Source: an uncultured Saprospiraceae bacterium
Lineage (GTDB): Bacteria; Bacteroidota; Bacteroidia; Chitinophagales; Saprospiraceae
Length of the DNA stretch: 64,000 bases
Direction: 5' to 3'
NCBI GenBank assembly: GCA_937959275.1
Contig: CALGLU010000048.1
Location: 21,341 to 85,340 of the forward strand
In this document: positions 37,702 to 46,645 of the stretch, one piece after another
How positions within the stretch are numbered: position 1 is the first letter of the stretch
How the letters are laid out: every line of letters starts with the position of its first letter
The notes under the pieces: generated by a model
Database searches by the model: none
The model's input: only the letters and a program-made list of their open reading frames with translations
What the model was told of the DNA's origin: nothing
Position numbers and translations under genes: made by a program

Positions 37702-38442
37702 ATGTATAAAAACAAGAAAGTTGTTGTCGTAATGCCAGCCTATAATGCTTCAGCAACTATCAAACAGACATTTCAAGAAATACCACAAGACTTGGTGGAT
37801 GAAATTATCTTGTGCGATGACAAAAGTTTAGACAATACGATTGAAGTTGCTCGATCTATCGGCATCAAGCACATCATCGCTCACAAAGAAAATAAGGGCT
37901 ATGGAGGCAATCAAAAGTCTCTCTATAACAAGGCGATTGAACTCGATGCAGATATTATCATTATGCTGCACCCCGATTATCAATACACACCAAAATTAAT
38001 TCCATCGATGGTTAGTATCATTGGTGAGGATTTATTCCCTGTTGTCTTAGGCTCGCGCATTTTGGGTAAAGGAGCCTTACAGGGTGGCATGCCTGTGTAT
38101 AAATATATTGCTAATCGATTCTTGACCTTTGCACAAAACGTGTTGGTTAATCAAAAACTATCTGAATATCATACCGGCTATCGAGCTTTTGATAAATCTG
38201 TCCTAGCTTCGATTCCCTATAATTCGAATTCTGATGATTTCATTTTTGATAACCAATTACTGTCTCAAATTATTTATAAGGATTACGATATTGCTGAAAT
38301 CAGCTGCCCTACAAAATATTTTCCTGAAGCATCATCTATTAATTTTGGACGAAGCGTTACCTATGGTCTAGGTGTACTTAAGGTTTCACTCATGCATTTT
38401 TTGCAGCGCATTGGCATTGGCTCATTTAAGTTATATAAATGA
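37702..38442 (+). CDS. Family 2 glycosyltransferase (DPM-like)
   Basis: The 246-residue enzyme has VVVMPAYNAS, the metal-binding DDKS region and the acceptor-site HPDYQY in the GT-A fold. No C-terminal membrane anchors are present. It resembles polyprenyl-phosphate sugar transferases, making a lipid-linked sugar for glycosylation or surface polysaccharide. It is followed by a small outer-membrane protein on the same strand; start by ATG 37702 (MYKNKK). Confidence 0.85.
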   Translation: MYKNKKVVVVMPAYNASATIKQTFQEIPQDLVDEIILCDDKSLDNTIEVARSIGIKHIIAHKENKGYGGNQKSLYNKAIELDADIIIMLHPDYQYTPKLIPSMVSIIGEDLFPVVLGSRILGKGALQGGMPVYKYIANRFLTFAQNVLVNQKLSEYHTGYRAFDKSVLASIPYNSNSDDFIFDNQLLSQIIYKDYDIAEISCPTKYFPEASSINFGRSVTYGLGVLKVSLMHFLQRIGIGSFKLYK

Positions 38443-38491
38443 ACTTTTTAATCGCCGAGAGCAAATCATTCACTTGCTAGAAATATAAATA

Positions 38492-39052
38492 ATGCCAACT
38501 ATGAATTCTAGTTATAAGCTTATTTTATCATGCCTCTTGTTTTTATTGACCACTAGTCTATATGCTCAGCAAAGCAAAGATGTATCTGTAAGTTTGCTCG
38601 TTTATCCAACTGGAATAATTCCCCAACTATCAATAGACAAAATAATTAGTAAAAAAAGTAGTCTAGGGATTAAAGTAGGAGCAAATATTTTTCGACACAG
38701 AGATTTAGGAGTTCATGACGATGAAAGGGGTCATGGCTTTGGCCTCACGCCAACATACACTTACTACTTTAATAGCTTACATACTAAATGGCACATCAGT
38801 CTAAAAAATGATATTTGGTGGAATCATGTCGATTGGTCAGATGAGCTAAATAATTCGACTGTTGGAGGACAAACAGACATTATTGTCTTGCAACCCACAG
38901 CTGAAATTGGTCACAGTTTCCTCTTTGGACAATCATTTATATTAACCCCTTCTTTAGCAGCTGGCTTAGAATGGAATATAAAAACAGATGGAGAGCCTAC
39001 AGGACAAGGCCCTATTGTTTTAATCGGTATTAAGCTCGGCAAACGATTTTAG
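38492..39052 (+). CDS. Small outer-membrane beta-barrel protein
   Basis: The 186-residue protein has a signal peptide ending near LYAQ-QSKD and eight or so amphipathic strands, ending in RF. An alternative start (MNSSYK) is at 38501. Such small barrels are common in Bacteroidota (DUF3575-like shapes); function unknown. It lies 49 bp after the glycosyltransferase. Confidence 0.6.
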   Translation: MPTMNSSYKLILSCLLFLLTTSLYAQQSKDVSVSLLVYPTGIIPQLSIDKIISKKSSLGIKVGANIFRHRDLGVHDDERGHGFGLTPTYTYYFNSLHTKWHISLKNDIWWNHVDWSDELNNSTVGGQTDIIVLQPTAEIGHSFLFGQSFILTPSLAAGLEWNIKTDGEPTGQGPIVLIGIKLGKRF

Positions 39053-39137
39053 AAGACATCCAAGACGCTTAGTGCTGGTGTATAAATTGAACTCAAATTT
39101 TGATAGAAATTGTTCGACTTATATTCTGTGTTATATA

Positions 39138-40262
39138 TTATTTATTATCGATCGATTTAATAGATCTATAAATAATCTCCGCTGATTTGTCCCAAGAAAA
39201 ACGCTGTAGATTCTGCTGAGCTCTTTCTCTACTGTCTATATTTTTGTCATCCAATCTCAATGCCCTCTCCATCCCTTCTGCCATATTCTGATCATCATTC
39301 GGATCAATAAAAATAGCGGCCTCTCCACCAACTTCCTTCATCGCCCCACTACCCGAAGTCACCACAGGCACCCCACAAGCCATCGCCTCCACAATCGGAA
39401 TCCCAAAGCCCTCATAAAACGAAGGATACACCAAACAATCCGCCGCCGCCACAATCTCCTGCACCAACCCATCCCCATCTCCACACAAGACAATCCGATC
39501 CCCAAAATCACTCTCCTCAATCAACCGCTCACACTCTCCCTGCCCAGCTATCCACCGCCCAAACAACACCAATTGATGATCACTCGACAACTTCTCTATC
39601 AGCATGCCAAACGCCCGAATCAAGCCACCAACATTCTTCCGTGGATGCACAGATCCCACATACAACACATAAGGCCTACCATCTGTTAACCGATCCCTGA
39701 CTTCTATTTTTTTTGATTGAGCGATTGGCTTAAACTCATCTCGCGCTGCATTATACGCAACCGTAATGTCTGATGAGGCAATACCATACTGCTTTTGAAT
39801 ATCTGCTTTCGTCGTTTCTGAAACAGCAATAATATGATCAGCTCTGCTGTGAAATAATGGACCATGCTTTTTCAAATACCTTAAGTGTGATGATTTATAA
39901 TCATTTGGATAATGAAGAAAACATAAATCATGTGTGACCATCACCGTCGGGATGTCGGACCGCAATGACAGATAACTCTCTGGCGAAAAAAACACATCAA
40001 TTTTATACTTTTTAAATGCTGAGGGAAGTGCATAATCAAACCAATATTTCCAGAGCAACTCATGTCGCGTTTGAGGTCTGATGACAACAGGATGAATATT
40101 GTCTAAGCCTGTAAACGATGAATCTGGCACGCGATCAAAAAAGAAATAAAAATGATCTTCAGGATGCTGCTCTGCCATCCGTCTGCTAATCTCCCACGTA
40201 AAGACAGCAATACCCTCCATCCGATGTTTGAGTAATAATCGCGTGTTGACCGCTATGTTCAT
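39138..40262 (-). CDS. Family 4 glycosyltransferase
   Basis: The 374-residue GT-B enzyme has the N-terminal Rossmann domain and the C-terminal donor domain with YVGSVHPRKN and the E-x7-E motif YEGFGIPIVEAMACG. It transfers a nucleotide-sugar residue, probably in surface polysaccharide synthesis. It starts directly after the nadB stop (TAG-ATG). The stretch 39270-39650 is far richer in G on the coding strand than the rest of the gene and window, with altered wobble use, so this part may have a distinct origin. Confidence 0.9.
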   Translation of the reverse strand: MNIAVNTRLLLKHRMEGIAVFTWEISRRMAEQHPEDHFYFFFDRVPDSSFTGLDNIHPVVIRPQTRHELLWKYWFDYALPSAFKKYKIDVFFSPESYLSLRSDIPTVMVTHDLCFLHYPNDYKSSHLRYLKKHGPLFHSRADHIIAVSETTKADIQKQYGIASSDITVAYNAARDEFKPIAQSKKIEVRDRLTDGRPYVLYVGSVHPRKNVGGLIRAFGMLIEKLSSDHQLVLFGRWIAGQGECERLIEESDFGDRIVLCGDGDGLVQEIVAAADCLVYPSFYEGFGIPIVEAMACGVPVVTSGSGAMKEVGGEAAIFIDPNDDQNMAEGMERALRLDDKNIDSRERAQQNLQRFSWDKSAEIIYRSIKSIDNK

Positions 40263-41864
40263 CTACAAGTAAGTCGTCTCAATATATGGGTACTCTTCTG
40301 GGAAATCTGTATTGTAGTGGAGCCCTCTACTTTCTTGTCGCATCTGAGCACCTTTCGTCACTAAGAATGCAATAGTAATCAAATTACGCAACTCACACAA
40401 TTGTGGAGAAATCACTGTTGAACCATATAAATTCTCCGTCTCTTCATACAACAATGCCAGCCGATCCGCAGCACGCTTAAGTCGCACATTCGTCCGCACA
40501 ATACCAACATAATAACTCATTAACTCTTTTAACTCCATCCAGCTTCTAGTGATCAAGACCATCTCTTTTGGCTCTATCGTGCCATCAGCATCCCAATCTG
40601 CTATATTCTCCATAATCGTCAAATCATCAATCGTCTGTTTAATATCCTCTGCAACCCGATAGCCATACACCAAGCCTTCTAACAAAGAATTGGACGCTAG
40701 TCGATTGGCACCATGCAAACCACTACAAGTACATTCTCCTGCAGCGTATAAACTCTTAATGGATGACCGACCGTGTGTGTCAACTAAAATACCACCACAC
40801 ATATAATGACACGCCGGCACCACAGGTATCAGATCTGTAAAAGCGTCAATCCCAACGCTTTTGCACTTTTCATAAATGTTAGGAAAGTGCTCCAGAAATT
40901 CTTCATGATTCAAGTGTCGACAATCTAAACACATATGCTCAGCTCCAGAAATTTTCATTTCATTATCAATGGCTCGCGCGACAATGTCTCTAGGTGCTAA
41001 TGACTTTCGTTCATCATAAGCATCCATAAATTCAGACCCATCAGGTCGTTTGAGAATGGCTCCAAAACCTCTGACTGCCTCTGAAATCAAAAAGTCTGGT
41101 TGGTCTCCTCCTGTGCCATATAAAGCCGTCGGGTGAAATTGTACAAACTCCATATTAGCTAGACGACCTTTGGCTCGGTAGAACATCGCAATCCCATCTC
41201 CAGTTGCGATAAGCGGATTGGTTGTATTCCGATAAATCTGGCCTGTTCCACCAGTGCACATGATCGTAGTCTTTGCCAAGATGGCTTCGATATCATTATT
41301 TTCTTTATTCAGCACATAAGCACCATAACACTCGATGTCTGGTGTTAAGCGAGTCAATACTCTACCTTGGTGATGCTGCGTAATAATATCTATCGCAAAA
41401 TACTGCTCATATATCGTGATGTTAGAAAAGGTTTTTACCGTTTCATTGAGCGTCCGTTGGATTTCCCAACCTGTAATATCCTTATAATGTAAGATTCGAT
41501 TTTCTGTGTGTCCTCCTTCTCGGCCAAGATTATAATCTCCATCGTCTTCTTTGTCGAAGCGAGCACCCATATCAATAATATCCTGGACCCGCTCTCTGCC
41601 TTCTTCGACGACAATGCGAACAACAGCTTCATCACATATCCCGTCACCAGCATCTAGAGTATCCGCGATATGCTTCTCAAAATCGTCTGTTTCTAAGTCC
41701 CATACTGCCGCAATGCCCCCTTGAGCCCAACTCGTGTTGCTCTCTTTTGTATTGGTCTTGGTCAACATTGTAATTTGTAGATCTGGCCTCAATTGAGCAA
41801 GGCGAATCGCTGCCGAAGCACCTGCCACACCGGCTCCTATTATTAATACATCTGTTTTTTTCAC
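40263..41864 (-). CDS. nadB: L-aspartate oxidase
   Basis: The 533-residue flavoenzyme oxidises L-aspartate to iminoaspartate, first step of NAD synthesis. It has FAD-binding IIGAGVAGASAA, NTSWAQGGIAAV (with the family ...SWAQGG signature), GREGGHTENRILH and CSGLHGANRLASNSLLEGL. It is cytosolic and uses oxygen or fumarate. nadA and nadC are not in the window. The downstream glycosyltransferase start abuts its stop. Confidence 0.96.
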   Translation of the reverse strand: MKKTDVLIIGAGVAGASAAIRLAQLRPDLQITMLTKTNTKESNTSWAQGGIAAVWDLETDDFEKHIADTLDAGDGICDEAVVRIVVEEGRERVQDIIDMGARFDKEDDGDYNLGREGGHTENRILHYKDITGWEIQRTLNETVKTFSNITIYEQYFAIDIITQHHQGRVLTRLTPDIECYGAYVLNKENNDIEAILAKTTIMCTGGTGQIYRNTTNPLIATGDGIAMFYRAKGRLANMEFVQFHPTALYGTGGDQPDFLISEAVRGFGAILKRPDGSEFMDAYDERKSLAPRDIVARAIDNEMKISGAEHMCLDCRHLNHEEFLEHFPNIYEKCKSVGIDAFTDLIPVVPACHYMCGGILVDTHGRSSIKSLYAAGECTCSGLHGANRLASNSLLEGLVYGYRVAEDIKQTIDDLTIMENIADWDADGTIEPKEMVLITRSWMELKELMSYYVGIVRTNVRLKRAADRLALLYEETENLYGSTVISPQLCELRNLITIAFLVTKGAQMRQESRGLHYNTDFPEEYPYIETTYL

Positions 41865-42050
41865 TTTTTTAGCGTTTTTGTCTCATAATCAGGCTGTTAA
41901 TTCCCTTAATATGCCCGTTAAACTAACGTTAAATGGCATTTCAGTTGAGATGTTGAATCAATTATAGATGTTTCTTTGGTAACTGTATCTCTGATTTTCA
42001 GATTATAGGTATTTTACATGCTATTTTAATACAACACAAAACACAATATA

Positions 42051-42566
42051 ATGCTTAGAAATATAATATGTTCACTCGCCCTAATTTTCAGCTTCAATCT
42101 AGCTGCTTCTGCACAAACAATCGGAGTCGTTGATGTAACCAACATTCTAGATAATATGGACGACTACTTAACTGCTCAAGACAAGCTTGACAAATTGGCG
42201 GCCGACTGGAATCAGGAGATTGCGAAAGAGTACGACAAGATTAAAAGTATGTATAACAAATATCAGGCAGAACAGGTCCTATTGAGTGATGACTTGAAAG
42301 TAAGAAGAGAAGATGAGATTATGCAGAGAGAAAAAGAAGTCCGAGAAATTCAACGAGCAAAATTCGGTCCTGAAGGTGAATTATTCTTACGAAGACAAGA
42401 ATTAGTGTCACCAATCCAAGAAAAAGTCTTTCAAGAAATTCAGGATTACGCTGGAGAAAAAGGTATCGATATCATGTTAGATAAAAGTAGCGCAGCTGGT
42501 ATTTTATTTACAAGTGATGAATTTGATAAAACAAGTATCATCAAAAAAAGATTAGGAATTAGATAA
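42051..42566 (+). CDS. OmpH/Skp-family periplasmic chaperone
   Basis: The 171-residue protein has a signal peptide (cleaved near ASAQ-TIGV) and the OmpH core: a strand IGVVDVTNIL, a long helical hairpin (about 60-125, rich in Lys, Glu and Gln) and a C-terminal strand region. Skp-like trimers hold unfolded outer-membrane proteins in the periplasm. A second OmpH gene follows after 23 bp, a duplication common in this phylum next to outer-membrane biogenesis genes. Confidence 0.9.
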   Translation: MLRNIICSLALIFSFNLAASAQTIGVVDVTNILDNMDDYLTAQDKLDKLAADWNQEIAKEYDKIKSMYNKYQAEQVLLSDDLKVRREDEIMQREKEVREIQRAKFGPEGELFLRRQELVSPIQEKVFQEIQDYAGEKGIDIMLDKSSAAGILFTSDEFDKTSIIKKRLGIR

Positions 42567-42598
42567 CCATAATTAATATCATAACGAATTTGAAAACT

Positions 42599-43111
42599 AT
42601 GAACAAGTCTATAATACGCTTATTAACATTTGTCCTGATGATGACTGCAGGACTACAGGCACAAGCTCAAAAATTTGGCTTTGTGAACTCTCAGGAATTA
42701 ATTCAAGGTATGGCTGAAGTCAAAGAAGCAAATGCCAATATTGAAACCTATAAATCCCAATTGCAGAAAAAAGGTCAGGAAATGGTGCAGTCTTTACAGG
42801 CTAAGTATCAATCGCTAGAGCAAAAAAAGAACCAAGGTGAATTATCACCTAAGCAGTTAGAAACAGAAGCTCAGACCTTACAGAGTGAAGAAGTCAAAAT
42901 TGCTCAGTTTGAACAAGAAAGTCAGCAAAAAATTATTGACAAAAGCGAAACATTACTAAAACCAATACGCGATAAAATTCAAAATGCTATCGATGCTGTA
43001 GCAAAAGAAAATAGTTATGCCTATATTTTTGATGCTAGCTTAGGGATGATTCTTTATGCGGAAGACCAAACTGATGTTACCAATTTAATCAAAGCAAAAT
43101 TAGGTCTGTAA
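42599..43111 (+). CDS. OmpH/Skp-family periplasmic chaperone, second copy
   Basis: The 170-residue protein starts at ATG 42599 (MNKSIIRLL); a TTG nine bases upstream is in frame but not needed. A signal peptide ends near AQAQ-KFGF, followed by KFGFVNSQELIQGMAEV and a Gln-rich helical hairpin. It pairs with the preceding copy. The two copies are diverged, so heteromers or client specialisation are possible. Confidence 0.9.
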   Translation: MNKSIIRLLTFVLMMTAGLQAQAQKFGFVNSQELIQGMAEVKEANANIETYKSQLQKKGQEMVQSLQAKYQSLEQKKNQGELSPKQLETEAQTLQSEEVKIAQFEQESQQKIIDKSETLLKPIRDKIQNAIDAVAKENSYAYIFDASLGMILYAEDQTDVTNLIKAKLGL

Positions 43112-43154
43112 TTAAGACCATCATGGAATAGAGATGTTCCACTAAAATCAATGA

Positions 43155-43646
43155 ATGAATAAGATTATACAAATCTTTGTTTTCTTACTTTTTATTTCCT
43201 TTAGCTCCACAGCTCAAAATGCATATAAGGAAGCCATCATTTCTGCTGCTAATGAATCTGCAAAAGCACACATGAATCAAGATGTAGACATTTATATGGA
43301 ACACATGCATCCTAACATTATTGAAATGGGAGGAGGTAAAGACTTGATGAAAGATATCATCAGTTCTCAAATCGGTACGTTCAAACAAATGAACGTCGAG
43401 ATGGTGAGTATTGATTTTGAAGAGCCAAGTAGTGTTGTTCCTGCTGGTAGTGAATTACACTGCACAATCTCAGGAGTGATCAAATTAAAACTTGGTGAAG
43501 ATGATTTTGATACACCAATTAACCTATTGGCTTCTTCTTCAGATAAAGGTGAGAACTGGAAATTTATCGACTTAGCCTTATATAATGCGCAAAGTCTCAA
43601 ATTGTATTTACCTGATTATAATGATGCCTTAGTGCTGCCAGAATAG
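43155..43646 (+). CDS. Secreted NTF2-like (SnoaL-like) hypothetical protein
   Basis: The 163-residue protein has a signal peptide (IIQIFVFLLFISFSSTAQ) and a body with helix-strand order like the cone-shaped NTF2/SnoaL fold: an initial helix EAIISAANESAKAHMNQD then MHPNIIEMGGGKDLMK. No catalytic set can be identified. It is the third gene after the OmpH pair (43 bp gap) and ends with a terminator. Confidence 0.55.
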   Translation: MNKIIQIFVFLLFISFSSTAQNAYKEAIISAANESAKAHMNQDVDIYMEHMHPNIIEMGGGKDLMKDIISSQIGTFKQMNVEMVSIDFEEPSSVVPAGSELHCTISGVIKLKLGEDDFDTPINLLASSSDKGENWKFIDLALYNAQSLKLYLPDYNDALVLPE

Positions 43647-43666
43647 TCAGCTTACTATAAAAATAC

Positions 43667-43704
43667 AAAGCCAGATATGTCCATGATGTGTCTGGCTTTT
43701 TTTA
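43667..43704 (+). terminator. Rho-independent terminator
   Basis: A 9-bp stem, AAAGCCAGA (43667-43675) with TCTGGCTTT (43691-43699), has a 15-nt loop and is followed by T-rich sequence (to 43703). It terminates the OmpH-containing transcript. Confidence 0.88.
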
Positions 43705-43716
43705 TTCCTCAAAACG

Positions 43717-43909
43717 CTCTTCCCAACTCCAACTCCAAACTTCAAACTCCCTCCTTCAACCTCCAAACTCCCTCCTTCAACCTCCAAACTTCCTCCTCCA
43801 ACCTTCAAACTCCAAACTTCTCCCCCAAACTTCCAACTCCAAATCCCTCCTCCAACCTTCCAACTCAACTCCTTCCATCCCCTATTCAATAAAACCCATC
43901 TCCTCCATT
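43717..43909. repeat. G-free minisatellite with 21-bp units
   Basis: The + strand contains no G for about 190 bp. It includes a perfect tandem pair of CCCTCCTTCAACCTCCAAACT (43749-43769 and 43770-43790, each 21 bp) and a degenerate third copy at 43791-43811. The minus strand is rich in GGAGG and GGGAG runs and could form G-quadruplexes. Open frames over it are artefacts. It overlaps the 3' end of the beta-lactamase gene. Confidence 0.8.
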
Positions 43910-44718
43910 GCCTTAAACGTCACCTCCTTTCTCATCCTTGGAAATAAATCCATATTAAACCGCTCTTTCGCTTCTATGTTCGTGGCAAAGTAATATGTCT
44001 TACCCTTTGCGATTATAAAGCCCACAAACCAACCATTGTCTATCTCATCCCTCACTGCCCATCCTGTCTTCCCATAGATTTTATAGTCATTGGTTTCTTC
44101 CATTATCATAATCCTTTTCAATATTTTTTCTGTTCTTTTAGAAATAGGAAGTTGTGATTGATCTAAGCGTTCAAGAAAACTAATTTGCTCGAATTGATTG
44201 ATCGCTGACTCACCTTCAAGCCAAAACTGATCTATACTTGTTGAGTCAAATCGCATGGTACCGTAAGTCAGTTTTTCCAAAAATTCATTCATTCTTTTTG
44301 TACCAATCTCCCTTGCCACTGATTGATAACAAGGCACACAAGAAAATTGAAACGCGTCCTTTAAGACTAAATCTTGCTCCCAGTTTTTTAATGCTTTCTT
44401 TTTACCATCCCATTTAAATATTGTGCTTTCATCTTTTATAACACCGGTCTCCAAACCAATAATAGAATTCGGTATTTTGAACGTGGACGCGGGAAGCTTT
44501 CCTGATTTACTCCACTCAAAGTCATTAGAATAAAAGGTCTTTAATTCAGGATCAAATATCAAAATAGATCCTAATAATTCGACAGAATCTAATATGCCTT
44601 GAAACGCTGGTTTATGTGCAAGTGTTTCATTCTTTTCTCCTGTTTGACGATTAACGACATTATTATTCGAACAAGAAGAGATCAATACTATGCATATCAC
44701 TAAACAAAGGGTTTTCAT
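43882..44718 (-). CDS. Class D (OXA-type) beta-lactamase, lipoprotein
   Basis: The 278-residue protein has a lipobox (ISSC, C16) and the class D motifs S78-T-F-K81 (with the Lys normally carbamylated), S126-C-V128, and K217-T-G219. The third motif YGN is changed to YGT (152-154). FKIPNSIIGLETGVI and FKWDGKKKALKNWEQD closely follow OXA-10-type enzymes as I recall them. It hydrolyses beta-lactams near the outer membrane. It sits alone, with no IS or integron in the flanks, so it is probably intrinsic. Confidence 0.9.
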   Translation of the reverse strand: MKTLCLVICIVLISSCSNNNVVNRQTGEKNETLAHKPAFQGILDSVELLGSILIFDPELKTFYSNDFEWSKSGKLPASTFKIPNSIIGLETGVIKDESTIFKWDGKKKALKNWEQDLVLKDAFQFSCVPCYQSVAREIGTKRMNEFLEKLTYGTMRFDSTSIDQFWLEGESAINQFEQISFLERLDQSQLPISKRTEKILKRIMIMEETNDYKIYGKTGWAVRDEIDNGWFVGFIIAKGKTYYFATNIEAKERFNMDLFPRMRKEVTFKAMEEMGFIE

Positions 44719-44852
44719 TTTCCTTGGGTAATTTTATGTCTTGTGTGTAGCTTGGTTAGACTGATCCGTTCGTAACAATTTGATTCAGTAATGAATATCG
44801 ATCTATTTTTCAACTTATAGATAGTTTTGTAAGATACTTAACTTTGAACGTA

Positions 44853-45452
44853 CTAGAATTCATAGCCTACGAAAAACCAAATGTTATTCTCAAAACTACT
44901 ATCCTTAATGACACTAACACCAAGACTTGTTTCTTCAATTGGATTTAATGAAAGTCTCATTGGAATTGAGATCGTACTATAGAGTCCTTTTAGTTTGAAA
45001 ATATTGGATTCTCTATAGCTTATACCAATCCCGACTGTTGGTGCTTTATTAAGTACGTCTTCATCTAGGACTGTATGGGAATATTCATTTTTAAAATACC
45101 CAATTGATGGTGCTACATATAATCCTTTCAAGAAGATTGGTATATCATAAAATCCCTCAAATCCAAAGAAAGAACCTTCAACATCTGGACCATCCACTGC
45201 GCCAGCGAAGGAAGAAGATAAATGTTGCTCAGTCAAGTTAACATTCATGTGAACCAATCTGAGCAGATGTTGATTAGACCATTTAAGACCTATCTCTCCA
45301 GAGTAAGATTGAAATTTGTTAAAGACAGCTTCTCCTAACTCAACCCCAATAAATGCTTGTACCCTATCTGACTCTTTTTCTAGTTCCTGCTGTGAGAATC
45401 CAACAACAAAAAAGAATAGCAAAATAAATGTTACGAATAAATCCTTACGCAT
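44853..45452 (-). CDS. Outer-membrane protein of unknown function
   Basis: The 199-residue protein has a signal peptide ending near FSQ-QELE and alternating beta strands with Gly, ending in FFVGYEF with C-terminal aromatic residue. This fits an eight-stranded barrel. Neighbours are the beta-lactamase and a membrane LuxR regulator, all on the minus strand, but gaps of 113-134 bp suggest separate transcription. Function unknown. Confidence 0.6.
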   Translation of the reverse strand: MRKDLFVTFILLFFFVVGFSQQELEKESDRVQAFIGVELGEAVFNKFQSYSGEIGLKWSNQHLLRLVHMNVNLTEQHLSSSFAGAVDGPDVEGSFFGFEGFYDIPIFLKGLYVAPSIGYFKNEYSHTVLDEDVLNKAPTVGIGISYRESNIFKLKGLYSTISIPMRLSLNPIEETSLGVSVIKDSSFENNIWFFVGYEF

Positions 45453-45565
45453 ATCTCTGCTTTTTTACTCAGGCAAGTATATAACATTGAGGACTGTGCA
45501 TTCCGACAAAAGAGTTTGGATTTGCAAATACTTACAAAATCATACAAAAGTATGAGTGCTGATTA

Positions 45566-46426
45566 TCAACTAGTTATCAATAGTGCTAGTTCAACTTTAT
45601 TATTGACCTTACATTTTTTGTAAATATGACTCGTATGCGTCTTAACTGTAGGCATCGAAATAAATAGCTGCTCTGCGATTTGTTTGTACGTCTTACCAGA
45701 GACCAACAGTGTGGCAATTTCTTTTTCTCTTGGCGTTAATGAGAAATTTTTATAGTGTTGTTGTGATGGCTCCAGCTTGGGATTTAGTAATGACAGTCTT
45801 TGTAGATCATCAAATAGTTTGTGCCAAGCCAAAAAAATAAACACAAGAGGGAGTGTAAAGCCAATCGGGAAAACATATCCATTGTTACCAAATACATAAT
45901 TCGCAATCAGTAAGGCAGGAACAATGACCAAAAATAGAATGGATAACCATCTATTAGATCGCTCGAGGTGTGCTATTTCTTTTTTTGGTTTTGTACCGAG
46001 ATTAACAAGCATTGATGATACAACAGATACACCTAAAAATACGACAACCAACTTTTCAATGTACTGCAGGTGGCCCGAAAAAGATGTAACACAGGTCAAT
46101 ATAAAAAGGACAACTGAAAGGCTAATAAGTAAGCTTCTATAATTAAAAGCTATACTTATTTTTCGTTCTGGTAATACACTTAAAGGTGTTGTCAAGCCAA
46201 CTAAGACCATTGACAATAGAATAAACACGTTGGTTGTTTCAATCTGTTTACTATGTCCAATTAAAGTCGGAATTGTCATTGATACGATTAAGAGCAATAG
46301 AGAGATAGCAAATGTCAATGTCTCTTTCCTTTCTATTTGCTTTTTATAGCATAGAAAACTGACAAAAATTGCAAGCACAAGAGATGAATACGCTAAGACC
46401 AATAAAATTAATTCTATATATCTCAT
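45566..46426 (-). CDS. Membrane-bound LuxR-family transcriptional regulator
   Basis: The 286-residue protein has about seven hydrophobic helices over residues 1-205 and a LuxR-type helix-turn-helix over about 225-286 (FSLTPREKEIATLLVSGKTYKQIAEQL, quoted by its ends LTPREKE and YKQIAEQL, and SMPTVKTHTSHIYKK). Direct DNA binding from the membrane is implied. The upstream gap carries an imperfect 56-bp direct repeat. Confidence 0.88.
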   Translation of the reverse strand: MRYIELILLVLAYSSLVLAIFVSFLCYKKQIERKETLTFAISLLLLIVSMTIPTLIGHSKQIETTNVFILLSMVLVGLTTPLSVLPERKISIAFNYRSLLISLSVVLFILTCVTSFSGHLQYIEKLVVVFLGVSVVSSMLVNLGTKPKKEIAHLERSNRWLSILFLVIVPALLIANYVFGNNGYVFPIGFTLPLVFIFLAWHKLFDDLQRLSLLNPKLEPSQQHYKNFSLTPREKEIATLLVSGKTYKQIAEQLFISMPTVKTHTSHIYKKCKVNNKVELALLITS

Positions 46427-46460
46427 TCAGACCTTTAAAATAAGAAAGACAATCATAATA

Positions 46461-46621
46461 CAGTCAACTATACGATCTATCATTCTGTGTGGTTCTACGA
46501 AAGTGTGTTGATATGCTAATTTGTTAATGTGCCGATAAGTCTACTTTACTATAACATTCTGTCTACAATCAACTATATGCCTTATCATCCTATGTGATTC
46601 AGCAAAGTGTATTGATACATA
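46461..46621. repeat. Imperfect direct repeat of about 56 bp
   Basis: Copy 1 spans 46461-46516 and copy 2 spans 46566-46621. Both run CA(G/A)TCAACTATA...TATCAT...AAAGTGT(G/A)TTGATA with about three quarters of positions the same and one gap. It may be an operator pair upstream of the LuxR gene or a degenerate duplication. Confidence 0.6.
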
Positions 46622-46645
46622 CTTCCCTTTCCTTGTAAAAACAAA

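Noticed and set aside
43677..43993. Open frames of 71 to 101 codons over the minisatellite
   Set aside because: They are open only because the 21-bp repeat lacks stops and are low-complexity artefacts.
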